Shown: piece after piece, positions 38,115 through 51,008 of the stretch | How the letters are laid out: every line of letters starts with the position of its first letter | Position numbering within the stretch: position 1 is the first letter of the stretch | Origin: Rebecca billardiae RCC1528 | Taxonomy: Eukaryota > Haptophyta | Length of the DNA: 64,000 nucleotides | Reading direction: 5' to 3' | Assembly (NCBI GenBank): GCA_965240325.2 | Contig: OZ251225.1 | Coordinates: 1,240,001-1,304,000 of the forward strand | Notes under the pieces: model-generated | What the model was told of the DNA's origin: nothing | What the model saw: the letters and a program-made list of their open reading frames with translations, nothing else | Database searches by the model: none | Position numbers and translations under genes: made by a program

Positions 38115-39800
38115 ATGGCGGAGGACGAGGACGCGCTCCTCCGTCTGGCCAGCGATGCCGTCTCGCAGGAGCGGTGGGCGGTTCGGCTGGAGCTAGGCCA
38201 GCTCGCCTTTGTCCTCTTCTCCTCGCTTTGCCAGCACGTCGACCTGCACGGCAGCGAGCTGCGCTCGGACGCGGCATGGATGCTGATCGCTCCGCTCGTC
38301 GCCGCGCGCCGGCTGATCGTGCGCTACACCGCCCGGCCTCGACTCGGGCAGCCGAGCGCGCCGCGCAGGCGCACGTGGCCGATCTCGCGCGAAGCGCTCA
38401 TCCTGGCCCTCCTCGCGCTGTGCGCCCTCGCGCTGCTGCGGTGCGCAGTGCGCGCCGTGCCCTTCCTGGCCGTGCTGATCGCAGTCGCTCTGCCTGCACT
38501 GGCGAGCACGCTGCTGCGCGTGTGGGCGGACAGCCTGCGCAGCCCGTGGCGGCAGATCATGCTCAGCTGCATCGACGCCGCCGACGTCGCGTACGTCGCC
38601 GGCCCGCTGCCCGTGCGCACGTTCGGCGCGCGGCTGCACGCGCAGGCGGCGCTGGCGGGCAGCGGCAGCGCGGCCGCCGCGGAGGCGACGAACGCCGCCC
38701 TGCAGTCCGCCTTCGCGGTGGCGCGTGCGAACGGTCTGCGCGTAGGCCTGGGGTCGTTCGTGCTGCTCTGCGCCGCGGACTGCATCACGCGCGTCGTCGA
38801 GCTGTACCACGAGGCGCACACCCACGGCGCGTGGCTGCTGCTCGGCAGCAGTGCCGAGCGCCCACCGGGCGGCTGGCCGCTGCCGCCGGGCTTGCCGCAT
38901 CCGCTGCCGCGCGCGCCCGTCGCGCAGGGCCACGACGGCGCGGGCGGGTGCGGGGGCAGAGGCGCGAGGCGCGGCGGTGCGCACGAGCAATGGCTGCACC
39001 GCGCGCGCGGCCCCGGCGGGAAGGCGGGGGCCGCCGCCGCCGCCGCCGCCGCCGCGGGCTCGGAGCCGTGGGCCGCCCGGGTGGCTACTAGCCTGGCAGG
39101 CTGGCTGCGGCGCGCGGCGTGCGGCGGCGCCGGGGGCAGCGCGGCGGGCGGTGACGAGTGCCGCCGGCCGGACGGGCCGAGCATGCCGCAGCGCTCCGCC
39201 CTCCTCGCCCGCGCGCGCAGGGCTTTGCCGGGCGCCGCCGCCGACGCGCCGCGCAGCAGCGGCTGCACCGGCTCAGGCCCAGCCGCGCCGGCCGACGGCG
39301 CCGGGGCGGCCATGCTGATACCCGAGTGGCGCGCTGACGACGCGGCCTACCCGCTCGGGGCGGTCGTGTCGCGCGGCGGGTACGACTGGCTTGCCCTGGG
39401 CACCGCCACCGCCGGCCAGCCCGGCTCGGTGCTCGACGCGTGCGCCTTCTGCGCGCAGTGCGCGCCTCTGCGCCCTCTGTCCCTGCTCGTCGGCGCGAGC
39501 GTCGTGCTGGTCTGGCTGTCGGTTGCGGCCAACGTGCACATGCCTCCGGTCGGCTGGCGCATCGCGCACGTGCAGACGATGAGCGTCGTGTTCATCGCCC
39601 TCGAGCTGCTGGCGGCGCGCGGCGCGGCACGAGAGCACTTGTCGCAGGCCATTGAGCTGATGGCGGCCTCGCCGTCCATGGCGAAGCCCTCGGCGTCGCT
39701 GGCGAAGAACGGGTCAGGGCGCAGCGGCGGCGGCCACGGGCACGGCGGCGCCGTCCGCCAGTCTCACGACGGCGGGCCGCGCCGCGCGCGCGCGTCGTGA
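38115..39800 (+). CDS. Multi-pass membrane protein of unknown family
   Basis: ATG 38115 gives 561 residues. Hydrophobic segments lie near residues 25-45, 60-70, 95-135 (ALILALLALCALALLRCAVR, FLAVLIAVALPALASTLL), ~220 (GLGSFVLLCAADCITRVVEL) and 455-510 (LSLLVGASVVLVWLSVAANV, TMSVVFIALELLAARGA). The central ~200 residues are low-complexity Gly/Ala/Arg-rich with a poly-Ala tract and a Cys/Asp/Arg patch. A His/Gly run closes the tail. The block RQIMLSCIDAADVAYVAGPL looks conserved-like, but I cannot name a family. The gene is intronless and divergent from the helicase. Confidence 0.6.
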   Translation: MAEDEDALLRLASDAVSQERWAVRLELGQLAFVLFSSLCQHVDLHGSELRSDAAWMLIAPLVAARRLIVRYTARPRLGQPSAPRRRTWPISREALILALLALCALALLRCAVRAVPFLAVLIAVALPALASTLLRVWADSLRSPWRQIMLSCIDAADVAYVAGPLPVRTFGARLHAQAALAGSGSAAAAEATNAALQSAFAVARANGLRVGLGSFVLLCAADCITRVVELYHEAHTHGAWLLLGSSAERPPGGWPLPPGLPHPLPRAPVAQGHDGAGGCGGRGARRGGAHEQWLHRARGPGGKAGAAAAAAAAAGSEPWAARVATSLAGWLRRAACGGAGGSAAGGDECRRPDGPSMPQRSALLARARRALPGAAADAPRSSGCTGSGPAAPADGAGAAMLIPEWRADDAAYPLGAVVSRGGYDWLALGTATAGQPGSVLDACAFCAQCAPLRPLSLLVGASVVLVWLSVAANVHMPPVGWRIAHVQTMSVVFIALELLAARGAAREHLSQAIELMAASPSMAKPSASLAKNGSGRSGGGHGHGGAVRQSHDGGPRRARAS

Positions 39801-40178
39801 AGTGACGATCAAGTTCAGCTGGCGGCGTCGGCGCATCAAGCTCACACTGCGCGCCCGAAGTCGGATGACGCCATTTGCGAGTCCTGCTCCGCTCTGAGCC
39901 GGCGACTAGCCGACTAAGACTATGCATCATGCATATGCCACTCTGCACTCACTCCCGACACGGACACTCGTCGGACAGTCCGCCACGTGTTTTGACGGTT
40001 TCAACTTTCGACGAATTCTCGACGACAGTCCAAATCCTGTTTGTGTGAAGTACCCGCACACTACTGGGCAGACCTGGGAGAGGCGCCCAAAATCCTGATC
40101 GCTGCTATTATTAGCGCGAAAAGGGTGAGTAGCTATCTACCCGCACTGCCGGCGCGCCGACGCTTCGTCGCGAGACAA
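39801..40178. other. Intergenic spacer / 5' leader of giant gene
   Basis: No gene. A TGCATCATGCATATGC palindrome-like motif occurs at 39925-39940. A GTGAGTAGC at 40122 could be the donor of a 5'-leader intron. Confidence 0.4.
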
Positions 40179-43100
40179 ATGGGCGCGCGGCCGCGCGCGC
40201 TCGCTGCGGCGCGCAGCCGGGCCGTCGGCTCAATCATGGCGGTCTTGTCGTGCGCCCCGATCGTCCTCGCCATGACCACGAGCGCTGCTGGCTCACTCCC
40301 GGCGGCTGTATCCGCAGCCGACCGTTCGTCTGCACGGGGCGACGGGATTGTGATCGAGAGCGAGCATTTGGCTGCGGTGGGGTCGCCCTCGGGGAGGATG
40401 GGCGCCGACGAAGCCACCAGCGCTGTACTTTCACATCCGTTCGTCCCGCCGCGTGCGTCTTCGTCAGGGGCGGTCGCGTCGCGCTCGGCTGGAGCGTCGC
40501 GCTGGGCTGATGGCGACAGAGCCGTGACGCGTCGTCAACATCGCATGCTGGAGGATGCCCCACCGACGCCACCGTCGCCGCCGCCGGTGCCACCTCCCAG
40601 CCCACCGCCGAGCCCGCCGCCGAGCCCGCCGCCGAGCCCGCCGCCGCCGTCGCCACCGCCATCGCCGCCGCCGTCGCCGCCGCCGAGCCCGCCGCCGAGC
40701 CCGCCGCCCAGCCCGCCACCGCCGTCCCCACCGCCGTCGCCGCCACCCTCGCCTCCACCGAGCCCGCCACCGAGCCCACCGCCGAGCCCGCCGCCCAGCC
40801 CGCCGCCCAGCCCGCCGCCGCCGTCGCCTCCCCCATCCCCACCGCCAAGCCCGCCGCCGAGCCCGCCGCCGAGCCCGCCACCGAGCCCGCCGCCGCCATC
40901 GCCACCGCCATCACCTCCGCCGAGCCCGCCGCCCTCACCGCCGCCCTCACCGCCGCCAAGCTCACCTCCAAGTCCGCCGCCCTCGCCGCCGCCCTCGCCG
41001 CCCCCGTCCCCACCGCCGCCATCGCCGCCGCCATCGCCGCCGCCATCGCCTCCACCCAGCCCGCCACCCAGCCCGCCACCCAGCCCGCCACCCAGCCCGC
41101 CACCCAGCCCGCCGCCGCCGTCGCCACCGCCGTCACCACCGCCGTCGCCACCGCCGAGCCCGCCGCCGAGCCCGCCGCCGAGCCCGCCGCCCAGCCCGCC
41201 GCCCAGCCCGCCGCCCAGCCCGCCGCCACCAGCTCCACCGCCTTCGCCGCCGCCATCGCCTCCGCCGAGCCCGCCGCCGAGCCCTCCACCAAGCCCACCA
41301 CCGAGCCCGCCGCCGCCGTCGCCACCGCCGTCACCACCGCCATCGCCGCCGCCGAGCCCGCCACCGAGCCCACCGCCGAGCCCACCGCCGAGCCCACCGC
41401 CAAGTCCGCCACCACGTCCGCCGCCGCCATCACCACCACCATCACCGCCGCCCTTTCCGCCGCCATCGCCACCACCGAGCCCGCCGCCCACCCCGCCGCC
41501 GAGCCCGCCGCCGAGCCCGCCGCCACCGTCGCCACCGCCGTCACCACCGCCATCGCCACCCCCGAGCCCGCCGCCCAGCCCGCCGCCGAGCCCGCCGCCG
41601 AGCCCGCCGCCGAGCCCGCCGCCGAGCCCGCCGCCACCAGTCCCGCCGCCATCGCCGCCGCCATCACCTCCGCCGAGCCCGCCGCCGAGCCCGCCGCCAA
41701 GCCCTCCGCCGAGCCCACCGCCGCCGTCGCCACCGCCGTCACCACCGCCGGCGCCACCGCCGAGCCCGCCACCGAGCCCACCGCCGAGCCCGCCGCCGAT
41801 CCCACCGCCAAGTCCGCCACCATCTCCGCCGCCGCCGTCACCACCACCATCGCCGCCGCCCTTTCCGCCGCCATGGCCACCGCCGAGCCCGCCGCCGAGC
41901 CCACCACCGAGCCCGCCGCCCAGCCCGCCGCCGCCGTTGCAGCCGCCGTCGCCGCCACCATCACCGCCGCCCAGCCCGCCGCCCAGCGCGCCGCCCAGCC
42001 CGCCGCCCAGCCCGCCGCCGAGCCCGCCGCCCAGCCCGCCGCCGCCAGCTCCGCCGCCATCACCTCCGCCGCGCCCACCGCCGAGCCCGCCGCCGAGCCC
42101 GCCGCCAAGCCCACCGCCGAGCCCGCCGCCGCCGTCGCCACCGCCGTCGCCGCCGCCATCGCCGCCGCCGTCGCCTCCGCCGTCGCCTCCGCCGAGCCCG
42201 CCGCCGAGGCCGCCTCCGAGCCCTCCGCCAAGCCCGCCACCGCCATCGCCACCGCCGTCACCGCCGCCGGCACTGCCCCCAACGCCGCCGCCGAGCCCAC
42301 CGCCGAGCCCTCCACCATCTCCGCCGCCACCATCGCCGCCACCGTCACCGCCGCCCTCGCCACCGCCGTCGCCGCCTCCGAGCCCGCCGCCAAGCCCGCC
42401 GCCAAGCCCGCCGCCGAGCCCGCCGCCACCATCGCCGCCACCGTCACCGCCGCCGTCACCGCCGCCCTCGCCGCCACCGTCGCCGCCGCCGAGCCCGCCG
42501 CCGAGCCCACCGCCTAGCCCACCGCCGCCATTGCCACCGCCTTCACCGCCGCCTGGCTCCCCTCCGAGCCCGCCGCCAAGCCCGCCGCCCATGCCGCCGC
42601 CGAGCCCACCACCGAGCCCGCCGCCGCCGTCACCACCGCCGTCGCCGCCACCGTCACCACCCCCGAGCCCGCCGCCCAGCCCGCCCCCGAGCCCGCCCCC
42701 GCCGTTGCCTCCGCCATCGCCGCCGCCATCACCGCCGCCAAGCCCGCCGCCGAGCCCGCCGCCGAGCCCGCCACCGCCGTCGCCGCCCCCATCGCCCCCA
42801 CCATCACCGCCACCTTCCCCGCCGCCGAGCTCACCACCGAGCCCACCACCGAGCCCGCCGCCGAGCCCGCCGCCGAGCCCGCCGCCACCATCTCCACCAC
42901 CCTCGCCGCCACCGTCACCGCCACCATCTCCGCCGCCGAGCCCGCCACCTTCGCCGCCACCGAGCCCACCGCCAAGCCCGCCGCCGCCACTGTCACCGCC
43001 CTCGCCGCCGCCATCGCCGCCACCGTCCCCGCCACCATCGCCGCCTCCATCCCCGCCGCCAAGCGCACCGCCGAGCCCGCCGCCGAGCCCACCGCCGAGC

Positions 43101-46100
43101 CCGCCCCCGCCTTCGCCTCCGCCATCGCCGCCACCTTCACCACCGCCGTCGCCTCCGCCGTCGCCACCGCCCAGCCCGCCACCCAGCCCGCCTCCCAGCC
43201 CGCCACCATCGCCCCCGCCACCGTCGCCACCGCCGTCGCCACCGCCGTCACCGCCACCATCGCCGCCGCCGTCGCCGCCGCCGTCGCCGCCGCCTGTGGC
43301 CTCACCAGCCCCGCCGCCGTCGCCGCCGCCATTGCCACCGCCGTCGCCGCCGCCGTCGCCGCCGCCGTCGCCCCCGCCGTCACCGCCACCATCGCCGCCG
43401 CCGAGCCTGCCGCCGAGTCCACCACCTTCGCCACCGCCGAGCCCACCTCCCAGCCCACCGCCGCCGTCGCCACCGCCCTCACCACCACCCTCGCCGCCGC
43501 CTTTGCCGCCACCATCGCCACCGCCCGGCGCGCCGCCGAGCCCTCCGCCCTCGCCGCCGCCGAGCCCACCGCCGAGCCCGCCGCCGCCGTCGCCGCCGCC
43601 CTCGCCGCCACCATCGCCACCGCCGTCGCCGCCACCATCGCCGCCGCCGGGCGCGCCACCATCGCCACCGCCCTCGCCGCCGCCGAGCCCACCGCCCAGC
43701 CCGCCGCCACCATTGCCTCCGCCCTCACCGCCACCCTCGCCGCCGCCGACATCGCCACCATCGCCGCCACCGAGCCCTCCGCCGAGCCCACCACCTTCGC
43801 CGCCGCCGAGCCCACCGCCGAGCCCGCCGCCGCCATTGCCACCGCCCTCGCCGCCGCCATCGCCGCCACCGTCCCCGCCACCGTCGCCGCCACCATCTGC
43901 ACCGCCAAGCCCACCGCCGAGCCCGCCGCCGAGCGCACCGCCGAGCCCACCACCGAGCCCGCCACCCAGCCCGCCTCCGAGCCCGCCGCCGCCATCTCCA
44001 CCACCCTCGCCGCCACCATCACCGCCGCCATCCCCACCGCCGAGCCCGCCACCTTCGCCGCCACCGAGCCCACCACCAAGCCCGCCGCCGCCATCGCCGC
44101 CGCCGTCCCCACCGCCAAGCCCACCGCCGAGCCCGCCGCCGAGCCCACCGCCGAGCCCGCCGCCGCCTTCGCCTCCGCCATCGCCGCCACCTTTGCCACC
44201 ACCGTCGCCTCCGCCGTTGCCACCGCCCAGCCCGCCACCCAGCCCGCCTCCCAGCCCGCCACCATCGCCCCCGCCACCGTCGCCGCCGCCATCGCCCCCG
44301 CCGTCGCCGCCGCCATCGCCGCCGCCGTCGCCGCCGCCGTCGCCGCCGCCTGTGGCCACGCCCGCCCCGCCGCCGTCGCCGCCGCCATTGCCCCCACCGT
44401 CGCCGCCGCCATCACCGCCACCGTCGCCCCCGCCGTCACCGCCACCATCGCCGCCGCCGAGCCCGCCGCCGAGTCCACCACCTTCGCCACCGCCGAGCCC
44501 ACCTCCCAGCCCACCGCCGCCCTCGCCACCGCCCTCACCACCACCCTCGCCGCCGCCTTTGCCGCCACCATCGCCGCCACCCGGCGCGCCGCCGAGCCCT
44601 CCGCCCTCGCCGCCGCCGAGCCCACCGCCGAGCCCGCCGCCGCCGTCGCCGCCGCCCTCGCCGCCACCATCGCCACCGCCGTCGCCGCCACCCTCGCCGC
44701 CGCCGGGCGCGCCACCGTCGCCACCGCCCTCGCCGCCGCCAAGCCCGCCGCCGAGCCCGCCGCCACCATTGCCTCCGCCCTCGCCGCCGCCCTCGCCGCC
44801 GCCGGCATCGCCACCATCGCCGCCGCCATCCCCGCCGCCGAGCCCACCGCCAAGCCCGCCGCCGAGCCCACCGCCAAGCCCGCCACCACCTTCGCCGCCG
44901 CCATCGCCGCCACCGTCGCCGCCGCCGTCACCTCCGCCGGCCCCACCGCCCAGTCCGCCACCCAGCCCGCCACCCAGCCCGCCACCATCGCCGCCGCCGC
45001 CATCGCCCCCGCCGTCACCGCCGCCATCTCCGCCGCCGTCGCCGCCACCGTCGCCACCGCCTGCGGCCACGCCCACCCCGCCGCCGTCACCGCCGCCGTC
45101 GCCCCCACCATCACCGCCGCCGAGCCCGCCGCCGAGCCCGCCACCTTCGCCGCCGCCGAGCCCACCTCCCAGCCCGCCGCCGCCCTCACCGCCGCCCTCA
45201 CCGCCACCCTCGCCACCGCCATCGCCGCCACCGTCGCCGCCGCCCGGGGCGCCTCCTTCGCCACCGCCATCGCCGCCGCCGAGCCCACCGCCGAGCCCGC
45301 CGCCGCCGTCGCCGCCGCCCTCGCCGCCACCATCGCCACCGCCGTCGCCGCCACCCTCGCCGCCGCCGGGCGCGCCACCGTCGCCACCGCCATCGCCGCC
45401 GCCAAGCCCACCTCCGAGCCCGCCACCGCCATTGCCACCGCCCTTGCCACCGCCCTCGCCACCGCCGGCATCGCCACCATCGCCACCGCCATCCCCGCCG
45501 CCGAGCCCACCGCCGAGCCCGCCGCCGAGCCCACCGCCAAGTCCGCCGCCGCCAACGCCTCCGCCCTCGCCGCCACCTTCGCCACCGCCGTCGCCTCCGC
45601 CGTCGCCACCGCCCAGCCCGCCTCCCAGCCCGCCTCCCAGCCCGCCACCATCGCCGCCGCCACCGTCGCCGCCGCCATCGCCCCCGCCGTCACCGCCACC
45701 ATCTCCGCCGCCGTCGCCGCCGCCGTCGCCACCGCCTGCGGCCACGCCCACCCCGCCGCCATCACCGCCGCCGTCACCGCCACCATCACCGCCGCCGAGC
45801 CCGCCGCCGAGCCCACCACCTTCGCCGCCGCCAAGCCCGCCGCCCAGTCCGCCGCCAAGCCCGCCGCCGAGCCCGCCGCCGCCATTGCCACCGCCTTCGC
45901 TGCCGCCGCCCTCACCGCCGCCATCGCCGCCGCCGTCCCTGCCACCATCGCCGCCGCCGAGCCCGCCGCCGGCGCCGCCGCCGCCGCCTCGGACGGAGCC
46001 GTTACCGCCGCCATCGCCGCCCTCGCCGCCGCCCTCGCCGCCGCCCTCGCCGCCGCCCTCGCTGCCACCGAGCCCGCCACCGAGCCCGCCTCCGCCGAGC

Positions 46101-49100
46101 CCACCGCCGAGCCCACCACCGAGCCCACCCCCGAAGCCACCGCCAAGCCCACCGCCGAGCCCGCCGCCGAGCCCGCCGCCGAGCCCGCCGCCAAGCCCGC
46201 CGCCGCCGTCTCCGCCGCCATCACCACCGCCCAGCCCGCCGCCGCCTTCGCCGCCGCCAAGCCCACCGCCAAGCGCACCTCCACGGCCGCCGCCACAACC
46301 GCCGCCCTCACCACCGCCGCTCCCACCTCCGACTCCGCCGCCCTCACCGCCGCCAAGCCCGCCGCCACCGTCACCGCCGCCATCGCCGCCGCCCAGTCCG
46401 CCGCCACCGACACCGCCGCCATCGCCGCCGCCCAGCCCTCCGCCATCGCCTCCTCCGAGTCCAACGCCGCCCATGCCACCGCCGTCACCGCCGCCGAGCC
46501 CGCCACCCGCCCCACCGCCATCACCACCGCCAAGCCCGCCGCCACCGTCACCGCCGCCATCGCCGCCGCCCAGCCCGCCGCCTGTGCCACCGCCGTCACC
46601 GCCGCCATCTCCGCCACCCAGCCCGCCGCCCGTGCCACCGCCCTCGCCACCGCCCACGCCGCCGCCCAGCCCACCGCCCCGGCCGCCGCCGTCACCGCCG
46701 CCATCGCCGCCTCCCAGCCCACCGCCGCCGTCCCCACCGCCGTCACCGCCGCCCAGCCCGCCACCGAGCCCGCCACCGAGCCCGCCCCCGGCGCCGCCGC
46801 CGCCGCCTCGGACGGAGCCGTTACCGCCGCCATCGCCGCCCTCGCCGCCGCCCTCGCCGCCGCCAAGTCCGCCACCGAGCCCGCCGCCGTCTCCGCCACC
46901 TTCACCGCCACCGAGCCCACCACCGAGCCTGCCGCCGTCGCCACCGCCTAGCCCGCCACCCGTGCCACCGCCGTCACCTCCGCCGAGCCCGCCACCGCCA
47001 TCGCCACCGCCGAGCCCGCCGCCCGCGCCACCGCCATCGCCACCGCCCAGCCCGCCACCAAGCCCCCCACCGCCTTCTTCACCACCGTCGCCGCCGCCCT
47101 CGCCGCCTCCATCACCACCGCCGAGTCCGCCACCAAGCCCGCCGCCTTCGCCGCCACCATCGCCACCGCCCAGCCCGCCGCCGAGCCCACCGCCGTCGCC
47201 TCCGCCGAGCCCACCGCCGAGCCCGCCGCCAAGCCCACCCCCAAGCCCGCCCCCAAGCCCGCCCCCCGCATCGCCGCCGTCGCCTCCACCCGTTCCGCCG
47301 CCATCGCCACCACCCTCCCCCCCGCCACCATCGCCGCCACCATCACCGCCACCGTCACCGCCGCCATCGCCGCCGCCCAGCCCGCCGCCTGTGCCACCGC
47401 CGTCACCGCCGCCATCGCCGCCGCCCAGCCCGCCGCCCGTGCCACCGCCGTCACCGCCGCCATCGCCGCCGCCCAGCCCGCCGCCCGTGCCACCGCCGTC
47501 ACCGCCGCCGTCGCCGCCGCCCAGCCCACCGCCCCGACCGCCGCCTTCACCGCCACCATCGCCGCCGCCGCCGTCCCCACCGCCGTCGCCGCCGCCGAGC
47601 GCACCACCGAGCCCGCCGCCAAGCCCACCCCCAAGCCCGCCCCCAAGCCCGCCCCCTGCATCGCCGCCGTCGCCTCCACCCGTTCCGCCGCCATCGCCAC
47701 CACCCTCCCCGCCGCCACCATCGTCGCCACCATCTCCGCCACCGTCACCGCCGCCATCGCCGCCGCCCAGCCAGCCGCCTGTGCCACCGCCGTCACCGCC
47801 GCCATCTCCGCCACCATCCCCACCGCCCTCGCCGCCACCTTCACCGCCTCCAAGCCCACCACCGCCGCCGCCGCCGCCCGCGCCACCACCCTCCCCGCCG
47901 CCGCCGCCGCCGCCGAGCCCGCCGCCCAGCCCACCGCCCAGCACGCCGCCGTCGCCGCCGCCGTCGCCGCCGCCGTCCCCCCCGCCGCCAACGCCCCCGC
48001 CATCGCCGCCACCGGCCCCGCCACCATCGCCGCCGCCGCGTCCCCCACCGTCACCGCCGCCGAGCCCGCCGCCTTCGCCGCCGCCGTCGCCGCCGAGTCC
48101 ACCGCCAAGCCCGCCGCCGAGCCTTCCACCGAGCCCGCCACCCGGACCCCCGCCATCACCGCCTCCGCTGCAACCACCATCTCCGCCGCCGTCGCCGCCG
48201 CCGCGCGCGCCCCCGCTGCCTCCGCCCAGCCCGCCGCCGTCTCCACCGCCGTCGCCGCCGCCATCGCCGCCGCCATCGCCGCCGCCATCACCGCCGCCAC
48301 CGTCGCCACCGCCGAGCCCGCCGCCAAGCCCGCCACCGAGCCCTCCGCCGACCCCGCCTCCCAGCCCACCGCCACCGCCTCGGACGGAGCCGCTGCCACC
48401 ACCGTCGCCGCCCTCTCCGCCACCATCGCCACCGCCGTCGCCGCCACCTTCACCGCCTCCGAGCCCACCACCGCCGTCGCCGCCGCCGTCGCCGCCGCCT
48501 GAAGCGCCGCCCTCGCCGCCACCGTCGCCGCCTCCCAGCCCGCCGCCGCCTTCGCCTCCGCCCTCGCCGCCGCCATCGCCTCCGCCCAACCCGCCGCCGT
48601 CGCCGCCGCCGTCGCCGCCGCCCACGCCGCCACCCTCGCCGCCACCCTCGCCGCCGCCAGCGCCCCCGCCGTCGCCACCACCGAGCCCGCCGCCGCCCTC
48701 GCCGCCGCCCTCGCCGCCGCCCTCGCCGCCGCCCTCGCCGCCGCCGAGCCCGCCGCCAGCGCCGCCGCCGCCGCCCCGCACACTGCCGTTCCCACCGCCC
48801 TCGCCGCCCTCGCCGCCGCCCTCGCCGCCGCCATCGCCGCCGCCATCGCCGCCGCCGAGCCCGCCGCCCCCGAGCCCTCCGCCGTCGCCGCCGCCGCGCC
48901 CACCGCCGTCGCCGCCGCCGTCGCCGCCTCCCATCCCGCCGCCGTCGCCGCCACCCATTGCGCCGCCCAGCCCGCCGCCCAGCCCGCCGCCACCGCTGCC
49001 GCCGCCGCTGCCGCCTCCCGTTCCGCCGCCGTCGCCCCCGCCCTCCCCCCCGCCACCCTCGCCGCCACCATCGCCGCCGCCATCCCCACCGCCCTCGCCG

Positions 49101-50970
49101 CCGCCCGCCTTGCCGCCCTCCCCGCCGCCGAGCCCCCCACCCTCGTCGCCGCCCTCGCCACCGCCGCCTTCGACGCCACCGATGCAGCCGCCGCCGCCGC
49201 CGCGCACAGAGCCGTTCCCGCCGCCGTCGCCTCCGAGCCCGCCTCCGAGCCCGCCTCCGGGCCTGCCGCCGTCGCCGCCGCCGTCGCCACCGCCGCCGTC
49301 GCCGCCACCAAGCCCGCCCCCAAGCAGCCCGCCGCCGCCGGCCCCGCCGCCCCTGCCGCCGCCGAGCCCGCCGCCGAGCCCGCCGCCGCCCATCCTCGGC
49401 TGCATGGACTCTCGCGCGCTCAACTACGACTCGCTGGCGACGCGCTTCGCCCGGGGCACGTGCGTGTACGCCGTGCCCGGCTGCACGGACAGCGCCGCGA
49501 GCAACTACCTGAGCGCGGCCACCACGGATAGCGGCGGCTGCGTGTACGCCGTCCCCGGCTGCATGTCGCCGCGCGCGCTCAACTACGACTCCAGCGCGAC
49601 GGTGCAGGCGTCGTGCACGTTCCCTGTGCGTAGCTGCACCGACTCGCTCGCACTCAACTACCTGTCCGCAGCGAACACGGACGACGGCGGCTGCATCGCC
49701 GCGGTGCTCGGCTGCATGTCCGCCGGAGCGACCAACTTCGACTCGAATGCCACACTGGACAGCGGCGCGTGCGCGTACGCGCGGCTCGGCTGCACCGACT
49801 CGACCGCGCTCAACTACAGGCCGGTCGCGACGGTCGACGACGGCAGCTGCGACGTGCCGACCTACGGCTGCACTGTGCCCTACTCGCCAAACTACGACTC
49901 GAGCGCCACGCACTTCCGCCCCAGCCTCTGCGCGTACGCGCCGCCCGGCTGCACGGACTCGACCGCCTACAACTACAACCGGGGCGCGGGGTTGGACGAC
50001 GGCGGCTGCATCGCGGTGCCGTCGAGGCGGCGGCAGCGCCGGCGGCTGCTCGTCGAGCCGGCCGCATCGGCGGCCCCGCCCGGCCGCGCGCCCAACCGCC
50101 GGCGCCTCGCCGACGGCTGCACCGTGCCGAACGCGACCAACTACGACTCGTCGGCGGACACGGAGGACGGCAGCTGCGTGTTTGCGATTCCCGGCTGCAC
50201 CGCGCCGGGTGCGGAGAACTACAACTCGGCCGCCAACTCGGACGACGGCAGCTGCGTGATCGGCGGCTGCACGGACACGGCCGCACGGAACTACGCGAGC
50301 AACGCGACCTTCCTCGACGGCTCGTGCGTCTTCCCCGTGCCGGGCTGCACCGAGCCGGCCGCGGAGAACTTCGACTCGGACGCGGACGCGGACGACGGCT
50401 CGTGCGTCATCCGCGGCTGCGTCGACTCGACCGCGAGCAACTTCGACTCGAGCGCCACGGCGAACGACGGCAGCTGCGTGCTGCCCGTGAGCGGCTGCAC
50501 CGACTCGCGCGCCGCCAACTACCTGCCGCTCGCCACCGTCGACGACGGCGACTGCGTGCTCTTCGGCTGCACAGACTCGACCGCGCTCAACTTCGACTCG
50601 GAGACGACGGCTGGCGACGGCAGCTGCGTGCTGCCCGTGCCCGGCTGCACCGACTCGACCGCGAGCAACTACCTGGCGCTTGCGACGGTGGACGACGGAG
50701 ACTGTCGGTTCGCGGGCTGCACCGACTCGACCGCGGCGAACTACTGGTCGCAGGCCAACTTCGACGACGGGCTCTGCCAGTATGCGCCGCCGCCCGCGCC
50801 GCCGCCGAGCCCGCCCGCGCCGCCGCCGCCGCCGAGCCAGCCGCCGCCGCCGAGCCCGCCGCCGAGCCCGCCGCCGAGCCCGCCGCCGCCCGGCCCGCCG
50901 CCGAGCCCGCCGCCCTCGCCGCCGCCCTCGCCGCCGCCGGCGCCCTTGGGCGACACCGGAGGGAGCAGCA

Positions 50971-51008
<38 letters not shown>

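Noticed and set aside
40535-49423. Minus-strand ~2960-codon Gly/Asp/Leu-rich open frame and other frames of similar length
   Set aside because: They are the complement or shifted readings of the SPPP coding repeat; the plus-strand frame alone connects to a signal peptide, Cys repeats and a TM helix.
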